From contig SMMW01000042.1 in assembly GCA_004794655.1 (NCBI GenBank), forward strand, positions 2,485,001-2,549,000: a stretch of DNA of 64,000 nucleotides, in the 5' to 3' direction. Shown here piece after piece: positions 44,773 through 56,228 of this stretch (its first letter is position 1; each line of letters starts with the position of its first letter). The stretch is from Marisa cornuarietis (taxonomy: Eukaryota; Mollusca; Gastropoda; Architaenioglossa; Ampullariidae). The notes under the pieces are model-generated. The model was not told where the DNA came from. It worked only from the letters and a program-made list of their open reading frames with translations, and did no database searches. Position numbers and translations under genes: made by a program.

Positions 44773-45075
44773 AAAGCCACGATCGTGGCTTTCCGCACTG
44801 AATGGACAGAGCCACAAAGCCACGTTCGTGGCTTTTCGCGCGCAGAGGATTAACCCTCTTAGCCGGGAATAAAAATATTTCTATGTTCAAAAACATGGGC
44901 TTAAAATTTATGATTTTGAAGACGTAGTGAAACTGCAGAGCCCCGATCGTGGAGCACGAGCCACGATAGTAAGCGTATCGTGCTCTGCCGGTAGGGCCAC
45001 AATCGTGGCCCATCGTGCAAAGAGAGAATCACGATCGTGGAGCAGACCCACGATAGTGGCTCTTCGTTCTCTGCC
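44773..45075. repeat. Cluster of CCACGATCGTGG palindromes
   Basis: Seven copies or near-copies of the 12-bp palindrome CCACGATCGTGG lie at 44777, 44820, 44941, 44961, 44997, 45029 and 45048. The first sits in a perfect 20-bp palindrome, AAAGCCACGATCGTGGCTTT (44773-44792), and the second in a near-perfect one. The right part also forms an 88-bp-spaced imperfect tandem repeat (CGATCGTGGAGCA at 44944 and 45032, CTCTGCCGG at 44983 and 45070). The same frame reads repeated ATIVA/TIVAL peptides, but this follows from the repeat. Function unknown. Confidence 0.85.
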
Positions 45076-45589
45076 GGGTAAGCCTGTAAACTGGCTATAC
45101 GGACTCAGCTGTTTAAGATTTTGAAACATGTTGTGCAACTGGCTCCTGGTCTTGAGACATTACCTGTAACAAACGCCAGGCGGAGAACGGCACAGTAAAA
45201 TCTCACCGCAGCGATAGATCCGCCATTGCAAAGACCGGTAGAACTGGAGTCACACGAATTACAAAATGTATACACCACTACTCAATGAGGATATTCACAT
45301 GCACTAATAACGGCAGAACACTCCAACTGAAACACAGCAGTGGTCATTTTGCAAACAGTTTACGGACACCAACAACAGGAAAAGAGCGGATGTCACACAA
45401 GTAGGAAGTGGCCCTTTTTCACTGTGATGTGTTTACCAAACCATATATACCAAAAATTTATAAAAAGCAACGCCATGCATATTTAAGTTAATAAAATATA
45501 TTGTGCAAAAATAAAGAGCTAATTACTGTTATTTTAAACTAGCTACAATATTAAATCAGACTTATTTTTGTGCATTTAATTTGCTGTTC

Positions 45590-45670
45590 TACTGATCTTC
45601 TCCAGGTTTGCTTTGGCCTTCCAACTCTCCTCTTCCCCTGAGGGTTCCAGTCAAGTGCCTATAAAACGCC
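45590..45670 (-). pseudogene. Short RTE-type LINE C-terminal relic
   Basis: The minus strand reads ALDWNPQGKRRVGRPKQTWR and RSVEQQ, matching the ALRWTPDGRRKRGRPKETWRRTVE block of the 12064-14655 family. About 27 codons survive with no tail. Confidence 0.55.
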
Positions 45671-46403
45671 AGTGCTATGTATGAAAGAGTTTCCGACACA
45701 AGAGAGTGGACTTGTCGTCTGCTTACATTTACAATGTTTTAGCACGCGCCTTTCCATATTCCACGCAAGTTCCACTTCACATCATCTAAGATATATCCAA
45801 AATCGACTGCATGTTTGAAGAGCCTGGTTTGAAGCCAGTCGTGATCTGTACTACGGAACAGTTGCCACCACAGACACGAGTTTCTTCCCTATGTATTTAT
45901 AACAGACGTTTTGGAAAAGCTAGCCTTGCATCTCACATTCCTATATAAAGATATTTCCACATTTGGTTTGTCTGGGACATAGAACATAGTTAAACATGGC
46001 CACATTTTCGACGCGTGTACAGATCAGTGCAATGCTGCAGGTAAACTAAAGTAAAACTATTTGCTTTCCGCCTTTGAGAGATACATCAAAATGTCATTTT
46101 ATATTTAATGGACGAAGAAAACAGGAGCTAGGATACTGTAACGTTTCACGGCTCTAACCTTTTCTTTTTGTTATATCATCACGATCATTATTCATTTTTA
46201 GTAAGTGTCAAAAGGCCTGGGGAGGGGAACAGCGGCACGTTCCTGAATAGTCTCGTGAGCTGTGACGTTGACCTGCGTATTGCGTCACACCATGACGCAA
46301 CTAAGAAATGGGAGGTCTTTGTTTTGAGAACAAGGATGGAATCTTAGTGGGAGGCGTCATGGTGTGGTGTGATAGTGGCCGCCACGGACTATTCAGCGTG
46401 ATG
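45671..46403. other. Unassigned sequence
   Basis: No feature recognised. Confidence 0.4.
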
Positions 46404-46480
46404 TTGTTGTTGTTGTTGTTGTCTTTGAAAGGGAAAGTGCTTCCACCGAAAGGCGATTTCGCACTGTGGAGGGGGGGGGG
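46404..46480 (-). repeat. SINE 3' end, inverted arm 1
   Basis: (GTT)n, CTTTGAAAGGGAAAGTGCTT, CCACCGAAAGGCGATTTCGC and ACTGTGGAGGGGGGGG. It is the exact reverse complement of 47314-47388 over about 74 bp. On the minus strand it ends in an (AAC)n tail, so it is the 3' end of a SINE-like element. Confidence 0.85.
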
Positions 46481-46488
46481 GTGATGAT

Positions 46489-46542
46489 GATCCATGCCGA
46501 CTACAATTGTACAGAAGTTAGTGTAGTCAGTCGGCATGGATC
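46489..46542. repeat. Inverted repeat (hairpin) next to SINE arm 1
   Basis: GATCCATGCCGACTAC (46489-46504) pairs with GTAGTCAGTCGGCATGGATC (46523-46542) apart from a 4-base bulge, with an 18-base loop. Confidence 0.75.
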
Positions 46543-46587
46543 CCGCACAGCGATCGAGTCGCCAGGCAATCCTCATAGCAACCAAGC

Positions 46588-46781
46588 GGCTAGGGCAGCG
46601 TTTCTCAACCTTTTACTTGTGACGCCCCCCCAGACGAATAAAGGTACGTCCGCGCGCCCCCCTTAGCCACTAATACCTATATGAGATATGAGAAAATGAC
46701 CGCCTTTGCGGCCCCTTTTTCAGCAGCTTGCGCCCCCCTTGGGGGGCGCGCCCCCCCAGGTTGAGAACCGCGGGGCTAGGG
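46588..46781. mobile_element. hAT MITE with perfect 8-bp target duplication
   Basis: A 178-bp element (46596-46773) starts CAGCGTTTCTCAACC and ends GGTTGAGAACCGCGG, inverted termini with two mismatches typical of hAT elements. It is flanked by identical 8-bp GGCTAGGG (46588-46595 and 46774-46781), the hAT hallmark. It has no coding capacity and a GC-rich interior (GGGGGGCGCGCCCCCCC). Confidence 0.93.
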
Positions 46782-47313
46782 GCTTGATTGGTGGAAAACC
46801 TGTGGGGAAAAGAATAGTTAGGCACGGGGCGAGGGATACGGGTCATCACCAAAAGAGCAGTGGCATACTATACTGTCATTAGTAGTAACAATGGTGACAA
46901 GCCACCCTCATGCTAAGCTCATATAAACAGATAAAAGGGTATGACTAAATAGCTCCTCCCCCTGGGAAACTCTGATAACTGAAACAATAACCCATAGATT
47001 AGGATATATCTGAACAAATGAGCTTGCTAGCATAACATTATTCTTCAAATCAGTATAAAAACAACTTGAATAAGTCCTCAAACTAAGTCTAGGATATAGA
47101 AATAGGGCAACCTCAGAGATCCGGCAACCTGGAGAGTAGGCCACTTCTGCGGGCTTGGCAGGCATACAGGACATAAGAGCACGGCACTACAGATGGCAGA
47201 GGGCACCAACACCAGTAAACAACACCTGCGCGAAAGAGAACGACAACCCTTCTCCCGGTCCCTTCCCTTCCTTACCACCACCACCTCCAGCTTCCCCCTC
47301 TGCTCCCCCCTTG
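46782..47313. other. Unassigned sequence, possible SINE body at right
   Basis: 47150-47313 directly precedes the SINE 3' end and is probably its body, but A and B boxes are not clear. The C-rich frame here encodes only a proline run. Confidence 0.35.
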
Positions 47314-47388
47314 CCCCCCCCCTCCACAGTGCGAAATCGCCTTTCGGTGGAAGCACTTTCCCTTTCAAAGACAACAACAACAACAACG
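47314..47388 (+). repeat. SINE 3' end, inverted arm 2
   Basis: CCCCCCCCCTCCACAGTGCG, AAATCGCCTTTCGGTGGAAG, CACTTTCCCTTTCAAAGAC and (AAC)n tail. Reverse complement of 46404-46480 without visible mismatch. Confidence 0.87.
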
Positions 47389-47789
47389 ATACGGGTCATT
47401 CTGCGGCAATCACTGAGAGCGAACAGAGCTATACGACGGCATTTACAGAAAACCGTTAGCGTCTCCACGTAGAAGTTGATCCTGAGACAATCCGCCAGAG
47501 AGGAGCGAATTGTATGAAGACGGCAGACTGTCTCTGCAAACCATTAACTCTACTCCTGAGTGTCGGAGTCTGTGGCAAGCAGGTGGAGGAGAAATCTGTT
47601 CGGCACGGTTTTAGCAGGAGTCTTTACTGCAAACCGTCAGTGTTTTACGACTGTAGAGGACAAGACATCAGAGAGAGAATTTACGGCGTCGGCAGAAGCT
47701 TTGCTGCGAGCAGATAGCGTCTTCACCACGGGGGTGTGTCCAACTTCATAAACAAGAATTTGGACGAATTGTTGTGACATTGTTTCGTA

Positions 47790-47975
47790 TTGGATTATCT
47801 GCACACCGGAACATCTGTCTACTCACTCGTCGTACTTTGGAACTGTTGGATGCTGGGTTATCAGTTCGCCTGTGTTGGATTATCTGCACATCAGATCACC
47901 TGTTCACCCATCCACCGCACTTTCGAATTATTGGATACCAGTTTACCCGTTCACATATGTTGGATTACCTCATCT
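47790..47975 (+). repeat. 85-bp tandem repeat
   Basis: Units begin TTGGATTATCTGCACA at 47790 and 47875 and a partial TTGGATTACCTC at 47960. Two full units about 75 percent alike. Possibly part of an unrecognised LTR or other element spanning 47500-48080. Confidence 0.75.
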
Positions 47976-47999
47976 TCAGTTAGGTGGCACTGCCGCAGA

Positions 48000-50900
48000 G
48001 AGCATATCGTTGTCCACCCATAGTTAATCCCGTTTATTCATTCATTCTTTTTTCGTTTAACATTAAATGTGGAAATCGTTGGTCGGCCCTTTTTGTTGAA
48101 AAAGGTAGAAGAGTGCCGCGAGCGCAGTTACATGAAGATGTACACGCACGCTCGCACCCACTCATAAGAGCACTCTTCACACAAAACGCTACAGATATCT
48201 AGAAGTACGTTGAATGGGTTAGAGTCATGAGAAACGGACTGTGGACAGACATGCCAGATGTGACAGCGAAATTGACAGGAAGTTGCGAGCCTGTTGAACT
48301 CGAGTTCAAAGGTCACTAAATCTTTCCCGAAAGATTTCGGCCTCGCTTGACCTTGTCTAAGCTTAAAAGAGATAAGAGCTTAACGTAATTAAGACTTTCT
48401 GGGCATCTGAGATATTATGCAAGGAGAAAAAGTTCAGAAAACACCAGTAGGCCTAAATATTTCAAGCATTATCATTCATTTCTAATGAAATGTTCTCCAA
48501 AGCGAGGTACAAGAATAGTAAGAAAGGAAAAAGAATGCTTAATATTTCTCGTAAAATCATAAATCGTGCGTTAAATGTCTTTCGTTCTAAATAAATCGAT
48601 CAATCATTTTGAGTGCACAGACTTTTACTCTGTCTTGAAATACCAGGTGACCAAAGTGCGGCTAGACGCGTTGCACTGAACATGTAACATTACTAAACTG
48701 ATCGCCAGAATCATCTCAATTTTTTTTTCACATCCATATCTTAATTGAACGATCCCTAAAGACCTGAGAACTTGGTTTATGAGAATCCCAGATTTGTTCT
48801 TAACTAGAAAGAATGGGCGCTTTTAACATCCATTTGAACGCAGTCGCAAAGTAGGTAGGGAACCCACAATGTTCTATGGGAACCCATCGTTTGGTAGACG
48901 ATTCTTGCAGCTCGATCTCTTGTTGACAATGACGCAAAGTATGCTAAATATTAGTGTGTAATGTTACTTCACGATAGTATACAATGATGATATCGTGGTT
49001 GCTTAGTAGGTAGTAAAATAACGTCAGGATCTACCATCCATGAAATGCGAAGGGTTTTTCTGAGCCTCAGTTAATATTTTTGTACTTTTTTACCCCCCCC
49101 TCCCCAATCTACCCAGAATATGTGAGTTTTGTCGACCAGTTACAGAAAGAGTACACACCGATGTACATGTATTAGTAATCTTGATTCTTGAATAAAGAAA
49201 TTGCGTTATTAATGTCATGTTTTATGTAAATAAATCGGTCACTTAATCACCAGAAATGACAAAATATCAACTTAGGTTTATTACAAAATGTTTTACACGA
49301 CAAGGCCATCAACCTAAACTTATGTTTTCAGAATCCACACACCAGATCATTTACGTTTTAAGACAACCCTCCCATCTCTCTGCCAACCTTGACAACTTTT
49401 TTATGTGATTTAGAGCTATCTTACAAGATATATGGGTCACCGGTAGATTCAACCATTTTCCGTTTTGATCGCAGCCCTATAGTCGATTTGACAACAGCAC
49501 CTTAAAGCCGGTATATGACATTATCCGTGCGATAAAGTTTTGACCCAGTCTCTTTTATCGTCCAAGCTTGACCTGGGTATGTCGATCTTTGTCTCTCGTC
49601 CTTTCTCTCTGTGTGTATGTGTGTGCGTTTCACCTTGAACACCTTCAAAATCAGGTTAGATGCTTTTTAAAACTGATATAGGCCTAGATATCGATACGTT
49701 ACTGCTTTCATACCAATTTAAAAAATGCCGTGTTAAGAGTGCGTATGGTCAAAAGACTTCTGCTTGAGTTTTATCAAAAATTGGTGACATGTCTGGAGGT
49801 GTAAGTTTCACACAGGCACACGCTGACGTGCTATGCGTTCTAGTTTTATAAACCATTCAAAGGTACACTAGAAATGGACTCTGTAAGGTAACTAAACTAT
49901 TCTGGACAGGCCTAGAAAAGCCAATAGCTGAAAAATGCACTAAAACGAGTCTGTCATACTATTTGGACATGAAGCAAATTGCCAAACAGATAATACACTA
50001 GAGACTATACTCTTAGAGGCAAAGTTTTTCATTTATAAATGTAAATTAGAGAAGAAAAAGCCCTACTTAGAAGTTTTTATTTTACAACTAAACAGAAGTT
50101 ACAAGATTGAGTAATTAAACACATTTATTAACATATGACATAGCAAGAATCAATAATGCGATGGGCTGACTGTATCAATTTTTTAGTTGGAATTTAGTTG
50201 GAAATTAAGCAGGTAACCACAAAAAATCCATAGTGCACAATACATCATACTGTAGTTTGTATACCAGCTCACATATGCACACTGAACCATAAATTAGCAT
50301 TTTTTCAATCTCTTCTCAGAGCAAAATTTCATGAGTTTAGTTTAAAAATAAGAAATTTCATAACATTTTAGAAAACATGTAAATAAGGAAGGCATCTTTC
50401 CAAGTACTAATTTATGCTGCTACGTAAAATGGTACAACTCCTCCAATAATTTTTAGTCTTTCATTCAAGTTTCTTGGCATCTTTTTTCTCTACTCAGTAC
50501 ATACCCATATATTGATACTGGAAGATAAAGCAGAGTATTAAATAACAGTTACATGGAATACAGCGAGTGTATGAGTGGCGGTTGCTGATTTTTTTATTTT
50601 CCTGCACAATTTTCTAGAGTGTATTTGAGGAAAACATGAGAAAGAAGAAATGCATGCATATTATTCTTAAATGTTATTTTATGGAACTGGTGGAAAGGCT
50701 GATGAGGTTTAAGTGTTTATAACATTTGTGTGAATGATAAAACCAAGATCAGTTGTACATTGTGTGCTGGTGTACCTTAAGATTGTATCTGTGCCAAAGT
50801 CTTTTAAAAATATGTTTATTGCATATGCAAGTTGTGACTAATAGGCAGAAATTATGTGGAAGATATTATGTGGATGATAATTCTAATAGTTATTTTGCAT

Positions 50901-52984
50901 TAGCAATTTCCTACATAATGAGGTAAAGCTTTTTGTATTGGTAGATGTGGACAAGATTCTTTTCCCCTCCATACCCCTACCTCTCTTTTCTATCCTGCAC
51001 TAGTCTCTTATACAGATTCAAGAATGAAATTATGTAAACTTTACTTACTGAAATTTAAAAAAAGGGCTCTCTTTGTGGCCATACACAGGTGTCTATTACA
51101 ATTACATTACATCCATTACAAGAGAGAATGACAATTCATACTCTCTGACACCAAGTCCATTTTTATTATTACACAGTTTTATTTAACTCGCTACCCTTGT
51201 CCAGGCCTCATGCAGGAAATTTTGTAATCGATTTTCACCCCCTTCCCATCATCCTTGAGGTCTAAAATATTCAGCAGCTACTCATCTCTGGAGACAATGC
51301 AATATTAAATAATTTCCAGCAGTCCACAAGTAGAAAAACAATTTTTATAAAATTTTTGTATGACAACAAGCATAGGCTGAATTAGCGGAGATAGGTAACT
51401 GCTCCTCTAGGGCTAGTAAGCTATAGGCTATCTCCCCCACCCGAAAAAAAATTCGATAAAATTCAAAAAGACTAAACAGTTTAAAATAAAATAAGTAAAA
51501 AAGAATGTCAACACTTTTATTTGAAATGCTCTAAAATGATAAAATAATTTTTTTTTAGGTCTCCGAATTTTTTTAATACAAATAACTTAAAATATAAAAG
51601 TGTGAAGGGCACTCTTGGAAGTCGGAACATTCCGGACCCTACACATTTTTATATTTAAAGTTCTATGTGTTAAAAAAATCCCGAGGCCTAAGGAAAAACT
51701 TATTCTACCCTTTTTAGTACATTTCAATTAAAAGTGTAGCCTAGGTTAGTGTTACTTAAAAAATTACATCACTATCGCTTATTTGTGTGCTATTGGTAAT
51801 GGAAAAGAAAGTGATATTCATCTTTATTATTCACAAATTCAATTATTGCCAATGAAGCACCTCTTCTATTTTATCCACATATTTAGCCAAAGATTTATTC
51901 TGTTTGTTAAAATACGATATTACTTTCCATGTTAAGTCTCTCTCACTCACTTACTCACTCACCCACACACACACTCATACATGCAGTGAAAGAACCGTAC
52001 GATCTTATACACTACTGGAGTGCTGGCAGCACTAATGTCGTAGAACGAAATACCCTTATAGATGAAACAGGCTCAGAGGCTAACCTTGTTAGGATTGGAT
52101 TCAGTGGCTCCCCCACACCACCCTGGAGGACTATTTTGTGCATAGTCACGTTTTCTTACTAAGCGTTAGCTCTGCCTTCTCCCATCCCCCACCCAGACGA
52201 TGCAAGCCTTGAAAATGTTGAAGTGTTTCACTAATTGCCTCTACATTTACCCGTCATAAACAATTAACATTTTGCACGCAAAGCAAGAAGGGTCGATCGA
52301 GCTGCAAAATAGAGTGAGGGTGGGAAACTGGGATTTTAGAGAGAGAATCAGCTGTAACAGAAATCAAACCTTTTTTAAAAAGTTCAACATAAGGGGAGAA
52401 ACGTTTATTCCAGTAATCATACTCTTCGCTGAAACCATAAGACAGGCGCCAGGCAAGGAAACAAAGCACGCTCAAAATACTATGGCTCTTCTGCTCATGA
52501 TTGATAAATGGGGGGATGTGAAACAAATAAAGGTAAATGGTATAATAAAATTAATTAAATAAAAGCATGAAACAAAGGACGACAGACAACATAAAAGAAA
52601 GTGGAACAACAGGCGATGTATGGTGCAAATTGTTCGCAACGCGTAGCAAAGAGTTGCAGATATATTGCAGATATTGAGTCTCCGCATAGTCACATCTGTT
52701 TTGGAACCTCACAGACACAGAATGTTGTGCCGACAGCCCTTGGATAGCTGGGAATACCATGCAGTCTCTGTTCGGAAACCAGTGTGAGCCCGCGCGCGTA
52801 CATGCGTACATTTACTGTTTCTGATTTTATGGCGGAGTACATCCCCGCTCTTACTTTTCTCCCTTGGCCTTTAGGCTGACTAGCATTTAAGATTGTACAT
52901 GCGTGAACGTCAGTAACTTTACTAATTTTTTTCCACCTAAACTGCAACAATATGGCTACGATTTTATCAGACAGGTTTGGTTTG
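48000..52984. other. Long AT-rich unassigned region
   Basis: Almost 5 kb with short A/T runs, a (CT/CA)-rich stretch at 51938-51976 and no open frame over about 90 codons. One sequence at 49445-49510 (TCGATTTGACAACAGC) echoes the 22-bp unit of 17233-17365 once. No transposon, SINE, tRNA or exon recognised. Confidence 0.5.
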
Positions 52985-53195
52985 GCAGGCAAGTCCTTCC
53001 ACCTAAAGGTGATTTTGCACTATGAGGAGAGAGGGAGGGGGAGGAAATCAGAATACTCGAAGAATAACTCCGACGGCCATCCCTGCAAACAGGTGGTCAC
53101 AGTGAGTGTCCCGAGTTGAGATCGGAACTGAAAACCTCTCACTGCAGCGGTGACTAGCGAGTGTTTGTTTTAACAACTACACCACCGTGCGTCCT
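52985..53195 (-). repeat. tRNA-headed SINE, most complete copy
   Basis: Read on the minus strand from 53195: GCACGGTGGTGTAGTTGTTA (A-box region), then TTTTCAGTTCCGATCTCAAC (B-box region) about 35 bp later, a body, a C-rich run (CCTCCCCCTCCCTC), then GTGCAAAATCACCTTTAGGT and GGAAGGACTT. The last blocks match the SINE 3' ends at 46404 and 47314. This ties the tRNA-like head and the GGTGGAAGCACTT end to one SINE family. It is diverged and lacks an (AAC)n tail. Confidence 0.7.
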
Positions 53196-53409
53196 ACAAC
53201 TACATTGTACAGAGTCAAAGAGAACTGATAGCTATACTTTCTGGCAGAGTGCTTTGCTAGCTGTTTTATATGTTGTCAGCCTCCTGATCTGCTCGATTGT
53301 CAAGTCCCCTGATAGCGCAGTTAGCTCACCGCCTGGCGATACAGGCGCTGTTAGAGAAACTGGTTTAAAGGCGGTAATGATCACTGTCCAGGTCTACAAG
53401 TGGCGTTCC

Positions 53410-53555
53410 CATGCTGACGTACAAGGTGCCTGGTGAGCGTGTCGAGTCGCCTGACCATGCTGAGGTACAGCAGTGTGCCTGATGAGAGTTCTATGCTGTC
53501 TGACCAAGCCGATGTAGAGCAAAGTGTCTGGTAAGAGTGCCATTTCATCCGGTCA
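53410..53555 (+). repeat. 46-49-bp minisatellite, three units
   Basis: Units begin CATGCTGACGTAC (53410), CATGCTGAGGTAC (53456) and CAAGCCGATGTAG (53505), each followed by GTGCCTG-TGAG-G-type sequence. Degenerate. Confidence 0.65.
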
Positions 53556-53896
53556 CCAAGGATGTGCGCGTTCTAGTTGGCCGACTTTGCCTATTCTTTT
53601 GGTCGGTTCTGATAAGTTTTCGTATAAATCTTTTTTACTTTCTAGATGTGTCTGTAGATCATATTCTGAGTTCACTTGTAATTATGTTTGCAATCTTTCC
53701 TTCACTTTCTTAGGCTGATTAATGATGGAAGTCCCATCAATTATAGCTTTGCACATTTCGGTAGATACAGTAACTTTTAACTTCAGTGGTTGTCCGAGTC
53801 CTCATGTTTATTTTCTGAGGGTGCTATCGTTCGTAACTGTGTTTCTTCCACTCAGTCTGAGTGCGTTCGTCAGTGTGTGTACGTTTTGTGTACGTG

Positions 53897-54489
53897 TGTA
53901 TCTCTAAACTTCAAGATGTCAAACACCTGGTATGCAGAGGTGGAGATTCGAGCCCAACTGGCGAAAGCCAGCCAGGCCTTTGCCTCACTCAGGAACACAT
54001 GGAAGGCAAAAAACATCAGTCAGAAGACCAAGCTGAGAATCTTCAAGTCAAATGTGATCAGCACCCTCCTTTATGAATCAGAATCAGGGAAGATGACCAA
54101 AAACATCGGTAACAGACTTGACGTCTTCCAAAACAGATGCCTTCGGCGCATACTTAACATCTTTTGGCCAAACACCATCAACAATGAAGAACTCCCAGGA
54201 GAAATGAAACCGAGTCCATCACCACGCAGGTTCAACGAAGGCGTTGGCGATGGATTGGACCGTCAGCAGACAGCAGACCTCTCCAGAATCGCCCTACGAT
54301 GGACTCCAGACGGCCGAAGAAAATGAGGCCGCCCAAAGAAAACTTGGAGAAGAACAATGGAAAGGGAGATGAAAGGAAAGGGCTGGACATGGGGTCGCCT
54401 GGAGCGTGTTTCAGCCGATCGACATCAGTGGCGGATTCTGGTTGAGGCCTTATGTACAACATAGAGGATTGATTGATTGTATCTCTAAA
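53897..54489 (+). mobile_element. 5'-truncated RTE-type LINE with 12-bp target duplication
   Basis: Starts within FKMSNTWYAEVEIRAQLAKA, then SQAFASLRNTWKAKNISQKT, LRIFKSNVISTLLYESES, GNRLDVFQNRCLRRILNIFW, RRFNEGVGDGLD (shifted), QQTADLSRIALRWTPDGRRK and GWTWGRLERVSADRH. Ends in GATTGATTG. TGTATCTCTAAA precedes (53897-53908) and follows it (54478-54489), a perfect 12-bp target duplication. Relative to 34959-35541 it has a small deletion around the GHVLR block and extra stops. Same family as 12064-14655. Confidence 0.9.
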
Positions 54490-54536
54490 AAAATGTTTTA
54501 AATGATTCTGCTATCTATAATATATATATATATATA

Positions 54537-56228
54537 CAGAGGTAGTTCTAGGATTTCAAAAAGAGGGGCCCTGGGGCCTTCTCAATGGAAAAAAAGGGGC
54601 CCTTCAAATGAAACGAGGGGTCCCTCAAAACAAACACATTTTCACTGCTTTTTCCGATAAATATTTGGTATACAACAAAATACTTTATTAATCACAAGAA
54701 ATTGAAGATTAATCACATAGATATCTTTTTCTTTTATATCGATAAATTATCTTTCATCATCATTAGTGTGATTACAGCATCCTAAATTTGCAAACCAATT
54801 AGTCTTTGTGTCCATCTCATTGGGCTATGAGCTAATGTTTAGACACCTTTCATATGTCTCGATCATTAGTGCAGGGGTTTAAATATTTCTCCTTGAGGCA
54901 ATTTCTACAAGAAGACTTTATTAGGTTTTGATGGCCGAAGCCTTCTCTCACAGCCTTCATTGTGGTATAGCATAAGGAGGCATAGCTTTCCAAGAACCAG
55001 CAAATTGGGAAATGAATCCCTGTAAAAATCAAATAATAGTTTAAACAGCTAGTGGAATCTCTCCGATATGCATTCTGCATTACAGTTTCTTTGACCACAA
55101 TCCATTCCTCTAAACATGCTGCTTTGTCAAGCAAGATTTTACTGAATTTGCTACCCACTTGTGCTGGTTTTACAAAGAAATCTGTTAAGATATTCAATTC
55201 TTTGTCTCCATAGGGTGTTCTGTCTTCTGCAGACAGGAAAAAGATGGGGCGCATGGAAAGAACTCAAAATCCAGAGGCAATGTCACCTGCATCTTTTGGA
55301 AACCTGTCATTAATGTTCTTGAACAGATTGTTGCAAAAGCAACCCTGATAGCTTCTATGTCATGTGACGTTGTATCAAGTTCGCAAATACGTTAATTCTA
55401 AGTCTTATATAATACCGCCAGCATAAGTTCCAAAAAGGTCATGAGGACAGAAATTAGAATTGAAAATAGTTTACCTGGCTGAAATCTTTCTGAAGAATTT
55501 CAGCCTCCAAAGAGTGCCTGTGGTCGGAAGTCTGAATGTCTCTTCAGCGTCCTCGTTCAGTACTTACTACTATGCGTTATTCTGATTGTTTGAGGCACAC
55601 TTTACATCTCATGCCTTCCTCCTCGTTCATTAGCCAAGGCCATTTCTTCAGCCATTCACACTGACAGGTTCTCTGGATGCGTGGTTTTTTACGTGCGGTC
55701 TCTGTCTCAATTTGTCTATTTCGTTGTCTACATTTTCAGTTCCAATAATTTGTGAGGCACATTCTGACAAGTTTTTGTTTCTTCCTGTCCTTGTCGATTT
55801 CTACTTTCCGAAGCATCTTCTGCTGTTGTGGTCGTGAACGAAAAGTCAAACAGAGCTGACAGTCGCGTTCACTTTGTTTTCAATTCGCTTGCTTCCAATA
55901 CCCTTTGATCTATCCCGACCCAAATGTTTTCGCTGTGGGCGTGTCACCAATTTACTTCCTGGCGCGAAATTAGGAGCAGGTTGCATCAGATGGATAACAA
56001 CTGGTCAGTTTGAAAACTGTCCAGTCATTAGCATCGATTCTAGTGGATCGGTTTCAAACCAGCGCGAAGAATGACAACAATAATTTTTGAAGTGCCGCAT
56101 CGCATGTTCAAAAGTGTGTCAGCCACGGTATTTTGCGGGCGCATATGGTCGCATTGACTTTCAGACTATGCGCCCCTCAGCGAAATTTTGCGAGAATTCC
56201 GCAAGGCCGCAGCCTAGAATTACCTCTG
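54537..56228 (-). mobile_element. hAT element, copy A (1.69 kb, transposase remnant)
   Basis: Termini CAGAGGTAGTTCTAGGATTT (left) and, reversed, CAGAGGTAATTCTAGGCTGC (right) form inverted repeats. It sits in a TA microsatellite, with TATATATA on both sides as a possible 8-bp duplication. The minus strand keeps two transposase pieces: near 55690-55540, EWLKKWPWLMNEEEGMRCKV and CLKQSE, then LKRHSDFRPQAL, an N-terminal zinc finger; and near 55260-54880, YGDKELNILTDFF, FSKILLDKAACLEEWIVVKE, LFDFYRDSFPNLLVLGKLCL and FGHQNLIKSSCRN, the C-terminal hAT dimerisation part. This arrangement is like ZNF862/KIAA1586-type transposases. The RNase H-like catalytic core is absent. Non-autonomous. Confidence 0.85.

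Noticed and set aside
44927..45124. Frame with repeated ATIVA/TIVAL peptides
   Set aside because: The repetition comes from the palindromic DNA repeat; the other strand is open too, and there is no start context or splice support.
47155..47472. Proline-rich 105-codon frame
   Set aside because: It is the translation of C-rich SINE sequence and an (AAC)n tail, with the opposite strand open as well.
53310..53400. tRNA-like A-box (TAGCGCAGTTAGCTC) and weak B-box
   Set aside because: Only the A-box is convincing; no cloverleaf and no body or tail of a known SINE follows, so not called as a tRNA or SINE.
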